Source of the DNA: Luteirhabdus salina
GTDB lineage: Bacteria; Bacteroidota; Bacteroidia; Flavobacteriales; Flavobacteriaceae
Length of the DNA: 64,000 nt
Assembly: GCA_025384855.1 (NCBI GenBank)
Contig: JALAHT010000004.1
Span: 340,202-404,201 of the forward strand
Direction: 5' to 3'
Below the pieces are notes generated by a model. It saw only the letters and a program-made list of their open reading frames with translations. It was not told where the DNA came from and did no database searches. Below, piece by piece: positions 18,753-25,698 of this stretch. The position numbers were made by a program, and so were the translations under genes. How positions within the stretch are numbered: position 1 is the stretch's first letter; the number at the start of each line of letters is the position of its first letter.

Positions 18753-19322
18753 ATGAAACAATTCATGCTATTAACGGTGCTCGTATTGTTTACTTGCTGC
18801 AAGGAGAAAGAGGATAATGTTGATACTGCCACTATTGAAGAAAAAAGCGAAGCTGGCATAGTTGAAGAAGTTCCTTCCGATACGAAAACTGCTTTACTAC
18901 CCACCTATAATTTTGATGGGCTGTCCGAACGCTATTTTGAAGCGTCAAATGACACCTTATATGTAATGAATTTCTGGGCCACTTGGTGTAAGCCCTGCGT
19001 TAAGGAGCTGCCGGCCTTCGAACAACTTCGGGAAAACTATTCCGATAAAAAGGTGAAAGTGGTGTTGGCGAGTCTTGATTTCCCCGATAAAGTAGAATCG
19101 CAGGTTATACCCTTCATCAAGAACAAAAACTTGCAATCCGAAGTTGTGTTATTAGACGATCCCGATGGCAATACTTGGATTCCAAAGGTTTCATCTGATT
19201 GGAGCGGTGCCATTCCGGCCACTATTTTCTTACAGAATGGGGAACGAAAATTCTTCGAACAATCCTTCACTTACGAATCACTTGAAAAAGAAGTAGTAAC
19301 GTTTATAAATCAACAATCATGA
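18753..19322 (+). CDS. TlpA-like thioredoxin-fold lipoprotein
   Basis: 189-residue protein with an N-terminal lipobox (VLFTCC, cysteine 15) and an acidic spacer (about 18-45), then a TlpA/ResA-like thioredoxin domain. The active site is W78-C79-K80-P81-C82, within NFWATWCKPCVKELP. The later cis-proline region reads SGAIPATIF. It is expected to be membrane-anchored on the periplasmic side and to reduce or oxidise disulfides, with partners such as cytochrome c or periplasmic sensors. Its last 4 bases overlap the start of the next redoxin gene (ATGA), so the pair is co-translated and may act in sequence. Confidence 0.9.
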   Translation: MKQFMLLTVLVLFTCCKEKEDNVDTATIEEKSEAGIVEEVPSDTKTALLPTYNFDGLSERYFEASNDTLYVMNFWATWCKPCVKELPAFEQLRENYSDKKVKVVLASLDFPDKVESQVIPFIKNKNLQSEVVLLDDPDGNTWIPKVSSDWSGAIPATIFLQNGERKFFEQSFTYESLEKEVVTFINQQS

Positions 19323-19963
19323 AAAGAAAACATCTTTTACTAGAAATAGTCGTGGTCCTCGTTACCATTGGTGCTATTTATGGCTTTACCACAAAATCTT
19401 CCACACCTAATCTTCCTCCCGTTGCGGATGGATATAGTATTGGAGACGAAGCAACCGACTTTGAGCTCAAGGATGTCGATGGCGATATGGTGTCGCTTTC
19501 CGACTATCCCGATGCGAAGGGCCATATCGTTATCTTCACCTGTAATACCTGTCCGTTTGCGGTCGCCAGTGAAGATCGGATCGTAGCCTTAGACCAAGAG
19601 TTTAAGAGTAAAGGCTATCCTGTAATTGCCATCAACCCTAACAATCCGGAGGTACAACCAGACGATACTTATGAGCTGATGCAAGCGAAGGCGAAAGAGG
19701 CAGGCTTCACCTTTCCATATCTATATGGTGGCTATAAAACCGTGTATGCTGCCTATGGTGCTACCAAAACACCGCATGTGTACTTGCTTCAAAAGGAAAA
19801 TGACAAGAACATCGTAAAATATATCGGTGCAATCGATGATAATGTTCGCAATGGCGATGCCGTAAAGGAGCGCTTTTTGGCCAATGCCGTAAATGAACTG
19901 TTGGCTGGAAAAGAAGTGACCCTTAAGGAAACAAAAGCGATTGGTTGTAGTGTAAAACAGTAG
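19319..19963 (+). CDS. Redoxin (AhpC/TSA-like) membrane-anchored protein
   Basis: 214-residue protein with an N-terminal membrane anchor or uncleaved signal (about 6-22) and an AhpC/TSA-redoxin domain. The presumed active site is C75-N-T-C78-P-F, a CxxC form typical of this Bacteroidota family (FTCNTCPFA). The K-T-P-H-V-Y-L cis-proline segment follows, and a lone C211 sits near the C-terminus. It is translationally coupled to the TlpA-like gene upstream. Peroxiredoxin activity is possible but the CNTC site looks more like a thiol-disulfide oxidoreductase; the substrate is unknown. Confidence 0.85.
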   Translation: MKRKHLLLEIVVVLVTIGAIYGFTTKSSTPNLPPVADGYSIGDEATDFELKDVDGDMVSLSDYPDAKGHIVIFTCNTCPFAVASEDRIVALDQEFKSKGYPVIAINPNNPEVQPDDTYELMQAKAKEAGFTFPYLYGGYKTVYAAYGATKTPHVYLLQKENDKNIVKYIGAIDDNVRNGDAVKERFLANAVNELLAGKEVTLKETKAIGCSVKQ

Positions 19964-19983
19964 ACTACAATACATTTGAAAGC

Positions 19984-20018
19984 AAACCGACTCGTTATCT
20001 GGGTCGGTTTCTTTTTTG
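19984..20018 (+). terminator. Terminator after the redoxin pair
   Basis: Stem AAACCGA/TCGGTTT with a 13-base loop followed by CTTTTTTG. It separates the thioredoxin-fold pair from the rhodanese pair. Confidence 0.65.
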
Positions 20019-20047
20019 TTGAAGGTGAAGAAACCTAACATAATTCT

Positions 20048-20055
20048 TACTTTTG
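20048..20055 (+). promoter_or_regulatory. -7 promoter element before the rhodanese pair
   Basis: TACTTTTG fits TAnnTTTG and lies 21 bases before the first rhodanese ATG. The nearest TTG upstream is 26 bases away, so the -33 part is uncertain. Confidence 0.4.
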
Positions 20056-20076
20056 TCTGTAAATTATATTCAAGCT

Positions 20077-20385
20077 ATGAATCTTTCACAACAAGAATGG
20101 AGCGAAAAGCTCGAAAAAGACGATAACGCCGTAATCCTGGATGTACGTACCGATGCGGAAGTAGCCGAAGGGTATATTCCCGAAGCAAAGCAGATCGATA
20201 TCCAGAACCCACCCAAGTTTATGGAAGCGGTTGAAAAACTAGACGCTTCCAAAAATTATTATGTGTATTGTCGTTCCGGCGGACGAAGTGCGCAAGCCTG
20301 CGCTATCATGAAATCGAAAGGAATTGAAAACTGTTATAACCTTCTGGGCGGATTTTCAGAATGGGAAGGTGACAAAACTTCCTAA
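20077..20385 (+). CDS. Rhodanese-like domain protein, cytoplasmic
   Basis: 102-residue single-domain rhodanese. The sulfur-carrying cysteine is C65 in the loop CRSGGRS, and the N-terminal ILDVRTDAE motif is typical. There is no signal peptide. A TTG at 20053 would add 8 residues but lies against the promoter element, so the ATG at 20077 is used. It is followed after 2 bases by a second, exported rhodanese with the same CRSGGRS loop, suggesting a tandem duplication with separation into cytoplasmic and periplasmic copies. Sulfur donor and acceptor are unknown. Confidence 0.9.
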   Translation: MNLSQQEWSEKLEKDDNAVILDVRTDAEVAEGYIPEAKQIDIQNPPKFMEAVEKLDASKNYYVYCRSGGRSAQACAIMKSKGIENCYNLLGGFSEWEGDKTS

Positions 20386-20387
20386 CC

Positions 20388-20777
20388 ATGATACAGAAAA
20401 TGTTTGCTATAGTAGTTCTTTTCAGCTGTATTGCCTGTAATAACGGTAGTGCTCAGGAAGACACCGTTTTGAAGCCATCGGAGTTTTTACAAAAACTCCA
20501 AGAGGATAATTCAGCACAATTGGTCGACGTACGAACGGTTGAAGAATTTAGCGCTAGTCATTTACGGGATGCCCAAAACATTTGTGTTACCGATGACGAT
20601 TTTGAGGAAAGAGTTAAGGCATTGGACAAATCGCAACCAGTGTATGTCTATTGCCGAAGTGGTGGTCGAAGTGCTCGTGCTGCAAAAACGTTACGCGATC
20701 TCGGATTTGAAAGGGTGTACGACTTAGATGGAGGAATTCTTAACTGGGAAAAAGAAGGGCTGGAAACCGAACAATAA
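20388..20777 (+). CDS. Rhodanese-like domain lipoprotein
   Basis: 129-residue protein with a lipoprotein-type signal (LFSCIAC, cysteine 14 or 17) followed by one rhodanese domain. The active loop CRSGGRS has C89, and LVDVRTVEEF is the typical first motif. It is predicted to act in the periplasm, unlike the cytoplasmic rhodanese directly upstream, with which it shares a transcript (2-base gap). A terminator follows. Periplasmic rhodaneses usually handle persulfide or cyanide; which applies here cannot be told from sequence. Confidence 0.9.
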   Translation: MIQKMFAIVVLFSCIACNNGSAQEDTVLKPSEFLQKLQEDNSAQLVDVRTVEEFSASHLRDAQNICVTDDDFEERVKALDKSQPVYVYCRSGGRSARAAKTLRDLGFERVYDLDGGILNWEKEGLETEQ

Positions 20778-20816
20778 GTTTTTAATATCCTTAACAACCG
20801 CAGTTAAATTGACGCT

Positions 20817-20851
20817 AAAGCCATTCGAAATGAATGGCTTTTCTGTTTTTC
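20817..20851 (+). terminator. Terminator after the rhodanese pair
   Basis: Stem AAAGCCATTC/GAATGGCTTT with a GAAAT loop followed by TTCTGTTTTT. Confidence 0.75.
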
Positions 20852-20881
20852 ATATTTATCTTGGATTCAAAATCAAGCGTT

Positions 20882-21262
20882 ATGAAAAATCAGGAAACGT
20901 TAGTACACGACGAAATGCGTAAGCTTATTAAGAAAAGCTGCGCAGCCGATCAATTGCTGAACCCACATTATTATAGCTTTCAAAAGTCACTGTTGAAGTT
21001 CTTTTTCAACGCTGCGGCCATTACCATCGATTACGATGAGAAAGAAATAGCATTGTACAAAGGGCAAGATGCGCAAGGAGAAGACAGTAAGCTTTTCGAT
21101 TTATCGGAAACGTCAACCATAAAGATTTCATACGATAACCTTGAGGAAACCCTTAAGGGATGTCTTGAGAAAGGACACAAACCTATTCACTTTTACAAAT
21201 CGCAACTATTTCACTACAATCGCGTCGCTGATGTTATTACTGAGGAGCCCATCAGTGCGTAA
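20882..21262 (+). CDS. Hypothetical 126-residue soluble protein
   Basis: I do not recognise a family. The ATG at 20882 is preferred; an earlier in-frame ATG at 20834 would start within the upstream terminator hairpin and add a hydrophobic but non-conserved-looking stretch. The protein is mixed alpha/beta by appearance, lysine- and glutamate-rich, with two cysteines (C20 near the N-terminus and one in KGCLEKG), a FFFNAAAITIDYDEKEIALY segment suggesting paired strands, and no signal peptide or membrane helix. It is a single gene between the rhodanese terminator and a bidirectional terminator. Confidence 0.65.
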   Translation: MKNQETLVHDEMRKLIKKSCAADQLLNPHYYSFQKSLLKFFFNAAAITIDYDEKEIALYKGQDAQGEDSKLFDLSETSTIKISYDNLEETLKGCLEKGHKPIHFYKSQLFHYNRVADVITEEPISA

Positions 21263-21280
21263 TCCCTAATTGTAAGCAAG

Positions 21281-21314
21281 AAAAAAGGTCTCGAATTCGA
21301 GACCTTTTTTTATT
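21281..21314. terminator. Bidirectional terminator
   Basis: Perfect palindrome GGTCTCGAATTCGAGACC (21287-21304) flanked by A6 on the left and T7 on the right, between the convergent hypothetical gene and the small lipoprotein gene. Confidence 0.88.
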
Positions 21315-21334
21315 TTTAAGATGAGAGAGGATGA

Positions 21335-21466
21335 TTAATCTACTGCATCTTCAACATCGTCTGCAACATCTTCAACATCGTCTGCTACGTCGTTTTGTTC
21401 TCTACAGCTAACAAATCCTGTGCTTAGAATGCCAGCTAGGAACATCAATAAAAATACTTTTTTCAT
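21335..21466 (-). CDS. Small acidic lipoprotein with DVADDVE repeats
   Basis: A 43-residue ORF. It begins MKKVFLLMFLAGIL and has a lipobox-like FVSC (cysteine 21), so the mature lipidated peptide would be only 23 residues. Those residues contain a tandem repeat, DVADDVE twice followed by DAVD, giving a strongly acidic tail; the repeat is visible in the DNA as two near-identical 18-base blocks. The ATG, signal sequence and downstream terminator support a real gene. It resembles entericidin-type small lipoproteins in layout only. Function unknown; possibly envelope stress related, given the neighbouring small membrane protein. Confidence 0.72.
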   Translation of the reverse strand: MKKVFLLMFLAGILSTGFVSCREQNDVADDVEDVADDVEDAVD

Positions 21467-21498
21467 AATTGTGGTTTTAAAGGTTAACATGATTGTTT

Positions 21499-21657
21499 TT
21501 ACGGTCGTCGGCCCGTGGCCAAACGATACAAAATACCTATGATTGCCAATACTAATAGAATGTGGATTAGACTTCCAACGGCTTCACCGAAACCGAAGTA
21601 TCCAACTAACCATCCAATGATTAGTATTACAACGATAAGCCAAATTAAATCACTCAT
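21499..21657 (-). CDS. Lmo0937-like small membrane protein
   Basis: A 52-residue ORF with two hydrophobic helices (about 4-20 and 30-45) separated by GYFGFGEAVGS and ending in a short basic tail (RLATGRRP). This layout fits the lmo0937 family of small membrane proteins, which are often induced by envelope or general stress in other bacteria. It lies 32 bases upstream of the small acidic lipoprotein on the same strand, so the two are probably co-expressed. No enzymatic residue is visible. Confidence 0.78.
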   Translation of the reverse strand: MSDLIWLIVVILIIGWLVGYFGFGEAVGSLIHILLVLAIIGILYRLATGRRP

Positions 21658-21738
21658 AGCTTTTTTGTTTATTAGTATTAAAGCTACAACAATTGTGTGT
21701 TGACCGATTCTACTTTAACCAGGGTTTAACGACTTTTG

Positions 21739-23274
21739 TTAATAGTCGTTAGGATTTTGAATGATATCTGCGGCTCGCTCCTTCAGGGCTGAAAGGTCTT
21801 TTGACGATTTTTTTTCCAACAGGCTCATCATCATGTTCATACGTTGGTTATTCTTGAAATGTTTTTTTTTATCATCTAAAAAGTTCCAGTACAAACTGTT
21901 GAACGGACAAGCATCTTCTTCCGTTTTCTTATTCACTGAATAGTGACAATCTTTACAATAATTACTCATCTTATTAATGTAACTACCGCTTGAAACATAA
22001 GGCTTGGTCGCTACAATACCACCATCGGCATATTGCGACATCCCTCGGGTGTTGGTAATCTCTACCCATTCAATGGCATCGATATAGATGCCCAAATACC
22101 AAGCGTCAACATCATCAGGATGGCATTGCGCCAATAGCGCAAAGTTTCCGGTAATCATTAATCGTTGGATATGATGGGCGTATGCGTTATCCAAGCTTTG
22201 GGTAATGGCATGGTGAAGACAATTCATCTTCGTATCGCCAGTCCAATAAAATTCTGGCAATTCGTTTTGATTGTCTAATTTGTTTAAACGCCGATAGCCA
22301 GGCATTTCTTTCCAGTAAATCCCTCGCATATATTCGCGCCAACCGAGAATCTGACGTACAAATCCTTCCACCTGTGAAATATCGATAGCATCTTGATGCT
22401 CGCGCCAATACCCGATAACCGAATCTATCACCTCCTTGGGGTGAAGCATTTTGCTGTTCATGGCGAAGGATAATCGGGAGTGAAAAAGATACGCCTGATC
22501 GGTATGCAAGGCATCCTGATAATCGCCGAAATGAACCAATAGGTTTTTACAGAAATAGTTCAAAACTTTTAAGCAGTCTTCACGAGAGGTCGGCCAGTTG
22601 AAATTTTTCTCTTGAATGTTTCCAAAGGTAGTGACTCCAGTATTTTTTATTCTTGCCACTGTCTTGGAAACATCTTTTCGAAACCCTTTTTCGTGCGGAA
22701 TTTCGGGCTCGCCTTTCCATTTCTTTCTATTGCTCTTGTCGAAATTCCATTTACCGCCTTCTGGGTCTTTACCGTTAACCATCATGATATCGTACTTCTT
22801 CCGCATATCTCGGTAGAAGTATTCCATGGTCAATTCTTTCTTTCCCTCATAAAATTCTTCCAAATCTGTTCTACTAGTAAGAAAATGTTCGGTATCGAAG
22901 GCTTCGGTTTCGATGTCAAGGGTTTTACAGAAATCGTTTAGTTGCTCATCCAATCGATATTCGTCGGGAAGTTGGTATTCAAATTTCTCGATAGCATGTT
23001 CGTCGATAAGGTTTTTAAGGTTCTTCGGTAGGTCCTGTTTGTTTTCGGTGGCATCCAATTCGTAATAAATTATGGTATGACCACGATCTTCCAACCAATC
23101 GGCAAAATTTCGCATGCTTTCAAAAAAGGCTACAACTTTTTGGATATGATGCTTTACATAATCGGTTTCTTGCCGCATTTCCGCCAAGAAATAAATGATA
23201 TCCTCATTTGGATCGTCGTACCAAGAATGTTTATGGTTTAATTGGTCGCCCAACAGCAAACGAAGCGTTTTCAT
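21739..23274 (-). CDS. Iron-sulfur bacterial cryptochrome/photolyase (PhrB-like)
   Basis: 511-residue FAD flavoprotein of the FeS-BCP class, which includes (6-4) photolyases that repair UV photoproducts using light. Four cysteines, C352, C440, C443 and C456, have spacing 88-3-13, identical to the [4Fe-4S] ligands of Agrobacterium PhrB as I remember them (350, 438, 441, 454). H368 in AHHIQR occupies the place of the PhrB active-site histidine. The N-terminal antenna domain (MKTLRLLLGDQLNH) and the GNFALLA FAD segment are present. It follows the DASH cryptochrome gene by 6 bases; with DUF2256 they form a three-gene photoreception/repair unit. Confidence 0.92.
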   Translation of the reverse strand: MKTLRLLLGDQLNHKHSWYDDPNEDIIYFLAEMRQETDYVKHHIQKVVAFFESMRNFADWLEDRGHTIIYYELDATENKQDLPKNLKNLIDEHAIEKFEYQLPDEYRLDEQLNDFCKTLDIETEAFDTEHFLTSRTDLEEFYEGKKELTMEYFYRDMRKKYDIMMVNGKDPEGGKWNFDKSNRKKWKGEPEIPHEKGFRKDVSKTVARIKNTGVTTFGNIQEKNFNWPTSREDCLKVLNYFCKNLLVHFGDYQDALHTDQAYLFHSRLSFAMNSKMLHPKEVIDSVIGYWREHQDAIDISQVEGFVRQILGWREYMRGIYWKEMPGYRRLNKLDNQNELPEFYWTGDTKMNCLHHAITQSLDNAYAHHIQRLMITGNFALLAQCHPDDVDAWYLGIYIDAIEWVEITNTRGMSQYADGGIVATKPYVSSGSYINKMSNYCKDCHYSVNKKTEEDACPFNSLYWNFLDDKKKHFKNNQRMNMMMSLLEKKSSKDLSALKERAADIIQNPNDY

Positions 23275-23280
23275 AGTATC

Positions 23281-24573
23281 TTAATTTTCGGTCCAAGTAG
23301 TTACGTAGTCATTATCCGGATCGTACCGATCAGCCTGTTTTTCTATATTGAATTTTCGATCGCGGGGGTCATTCCCTACACCTGCATTGTACATCCAATT
23401 TCCCCAATTGCTGTGTACGTCATAATCGATAAGCATACTTTCAAAATAACTCGCCCCAATACGCCAATCCTGATGTTCTTCCTTTGCGAAATAGCTTGCC
23501 ACGTTCTGCCGACCGCGATTGCTCATAAATCCGGTAGCTGCTATTTCATTCATATTGGCATTTACAAAATCGTATTCGGTATTGCCTTCAATCCAATTTT
23601 TGATAACATCGTCCTCTTTTTTCCAATCGTATTCTTTTTCCAAAATACCGCCAAGTTGGAAAATCTTTGAGCCGTGCTGAAGCGATACATACTTAAAGAA
23701 ATCGCGCCAAATCAGTTCAAAAATCAGCCAATAAGTATCTTGATTTTTGGTGATTTCAGATTCAAACTTCTTCACTTCCACATAAATACTCCGTGCTGAA
23801 ATGCTACCATTGGCTAACCAAGCCGAAAACTTTGAACTATAGTCTTCACCCAACAAACCATTTCGTGTCTGTTTGTATTCCTGAAGCTTTTTTGTTTTCC
23901 AGAAATAATGGTCTAGTCGCTCCCAAGCTGCTTCTTCACCACCAGAAAACGAAAAAGCACTATTTTTATGAACTTCAAAATCTTCTAGTCCAAGCTCATG
24001 AAGTGTTGGTAACTTCGTTTCGTTTTCTATGAGATTTTCTTCTGAAAGCGGTTCCGGTTTTGAAAGTGGTTCGCGAATGTCACTTTTCTTTTCACAGCGT
24101 TTTCGGAAGTCGGTAAATACTTTTGGGATCTTACTGAAATCGTTAAAGGGAATATCCTCTGGGTGAAACAAAAACTGATCATAACATTTTTGAATGCTTA
24201 TATCGTTGGGAAGTGCCGTCAGCACTTTTTCTTCAACGGTAACTTCTTCTTCGGTCCATTCCTTTTGATAGTAGAGCGTATTGATTTGATGCTTTTCGAC
24301 TAGTGAAGGAAGTATGTTTTCGGGGGAATCGTGATATATAAATAAAGGTATGTTCAACGCGTTCAATTGCTCCTGAAGGTTCTTCACCGTTTCCAACAAA
24401 AACTTAGCGCGGAATTTACCGGTCTTCGGAAAGCCAAAGTCGGTTTCAGCAAACTGACGCGGATCAAAACAATATAATGCTATCACTTTTTCAGAGTGTT
24501 CACATGCTGCTGAAAGTGACTGATTGTCGATTGTTCGTAAATCGTTTCGAAACCATACTAAACTATTTTTCAT
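23281..24573 (-). CDS. DASH family cryptochrome
   Basis: 430-residue member of the photolyase/cryptochrome superfamily. The N-terminal photolyase alpha/beta domain begins [13 protein letters not shown]; the helical FAD-binding part contains [31 protein letters not shown], and the DASH-type [15 protein letters not shown] and [22 protein letters not shown] motifs that contact FAD and DNA. DASH proteins bind FAD and a folate antenna and repair cyclobutane dimers in single-stranded DNA. A longer frame starting at 24603 is possible; the ATG at 24573 gives the canonical N-terminus and overlaps the end of the DUF2256 gene by 11 bases, implying coupled translation. Confidence 0.93.
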   Translation of the reverse strand: MKNSLVWFRNDLRTIDNQSLSAACEHSEKVIALYCFDPRQFAETDFGFPKTGKFRAKFLLETVKNLQEQLNALNIPLFIYHDSPENILPSLVEKHQINTLYYQKEWTEEEVTVEEKVLTALPNDISIQKCYDQFLFHPEDIPFNDFSKIPKVFTDFRKRCEKKSDIREPLSKPEPLSEENLIENETKLPTLHELGLEDFEVHKNSAFSFSGGEEAAWERLDHYFWKTKKLQEYKQTRNGLLGEDYSSKFSAWLANGSISARSIYVEVKKFESEITKNQDTYWLIFELIWRDFFKYVSLQHGSKIFQLGGILEKEYDWKKEDDVIKNWIEGNTEYDFVNANMNEIAATGFMSNRGRQNVASYFAKEEHQDWRIGASYFESMLIDYDVHSNWGNWMYNAGVGNDPRDRKFNIEKQADRYDPDNDYVTTWTEN

Positions 24574-24712
24574 GCGTTGTTTTATTTCGTCTACAGCGCT
24601 CACTGCAATACACCACTGCTTCCCAATTCTTTTCCCACTTTTTACGCCACGAAAAGGAACGTTGGCACACGGGGCAAACTTTTTCGGGCAGATGAGGCTT
24701 TTTATGTGCCAT
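24563..24712 (-). CDS. DUF2256 zinc-ribbon-like small protein
   Basis: A 49-residue ORF. It has two cysteine pairs, C-P-V-C at 13-16 and C-S-E-R-C at 36-40, around a basic, tryptophan-rich middle ([12 protein letters not shown]), which is the DUF2256 pattern; the cysteines likely hold a zinc ion. DUF2256 genes are known to sit beside photolyase and cryptochrome genes, and this one overlaps the start of the DASH cryptochrome gene by 11 bases. Its role is not established. It heads the three-gene photolyase unit. Confidence 0.85.
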   Translation of the reverse strand: MAHKKPHLPEKVCPVCQRSFSWRKKWEKNWEAVVYCSERCRRNKTTHEK

Positions 24713-24803
24713 GCTTAAAAATACAGATTGTTTAATTTAATCATGTTAATTTTAAACAAAAGTATGGCTCGACCACTGTATCTTAGTCGAAATTTTTTTC
24801 GCG

Positions 24804-25604
24804 ATGGATTATCAAAAGGAGTTTGATACAAATAGAGAGACATGGAATGCAAAGGTTTCCGCCCATGCAAACAGTGATTTTTACGATCTCGAGGCGTTTA
24901 AGAAAGGAAAAAACAGCCTAAATAGTTTCGAACTTGAAGCGCTAGGTAATGTGAAAGGGAAATCGCTTCTTCACCTGCAGTGCCATTTTGGTCAGGATAC
25001 CATTAGCTGGAGCCGAATGGGAGCTGATTGTACTGGGGTTGATATTTCCGATAGCGGCATTGCACTCGCACAAAGCTTAAATGAAGAGTTACATCAAAAC
25101 GCCGAATTCGTTTGTTGCAATGTGCTGGATACGTCGAAGTATGTTTCCAAAACCTTTGATATTGTTTTCACCAGCTATGGCGTTATTGGTTGGCTCCCTA
25201 ATCTAAAACCTTGGGCGCAAATGATCGCAGAGCGATTAAAACCCGGAGGCATTTTTTATATCGTCGAGTTTCATCCCATCGTCTGGATGTTCGATTATCT
25301 TCAGCAACCTCCAAAAATGATATATGGCTATCATCAAAAGGAAGCGATCTACGAAGAATATGAAGGCACTTATGCCGATACCGGTTCAAAAATGGTGAGT
25401 AAGGAATATGGCTGGAATCATGGGTTGGGTGAAGTGGTCAGCTCTCTTGCCGATGCCGGTCTTCACATTGAGTTCTTACGCGAGCATGATGAATCGCCTT
25501 ACGATATATTTCCAGGACTTCAGAAAAATGATGCTGGGTTATATGAACTTACCAATGGGTTATATCCACTACTATTTGAACTAAAAGCAAGAAAACCCGA
25601 ATAG
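24804..25604 (+). CDS. Class I SAM-dependent methyltransferase
   Basis: 266-residue cytoplasmic enzyme. The SAM-binding motif I is degenerate-looking but recognisable (LLHLQCHFGQDTISWS), motif II is the acidic GVDIS, and the post-I region reads FDIVFTSYGVIGWLPN. The C-terminal YDIFPG and HPIVWMFDY segments are typical of a Bacteroidota family whose substrate is not known. The gene is alone between the photolyase unit and the large lipoprotein gene. Substrate cannot be predicted. Confidence 0.85.
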   Translation: MDYQKEFDTNRETWNAKVSAHANSDFYDLEAFKKGKNSLNSFELEALGNVKGKSLLHLQCHFGQDTISWSRMGADCTGVDISDSGIALAQSLNEELHQNAEFVCCNVLDTSKYVSKTFDIVFTSYGVIGWLPNLKPWAQMIAERLKPGGIFYIVEFHPIVWMFDYLQQPPKMIYGYHQKEAIYEEYEGTYADTGSKMVSKEYGWNHGLGEVVSSLADAGLHIEFLREHDESPYDIFPGLQKNDAGLYELTNGLYPLLFELKARKPE

Positions 25605-25698
25605 TAGCGAATACCTTCAGATGTTAAAATATTATTAGGGGGAAGCGAGATTGAGGTGGATTTTCCTATTTTTCGGCCAAACCTAACGTATCAAACTC

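Noticed and set aside
21728..21750. Terminator AACGACT...AGTCGTT at the end of the FeS photolyase gene
   Set aside because: The stem is only 7 bp, AT-rich and spans the stop codon, with no U-tract on the minus strand; not convincing enough to list.
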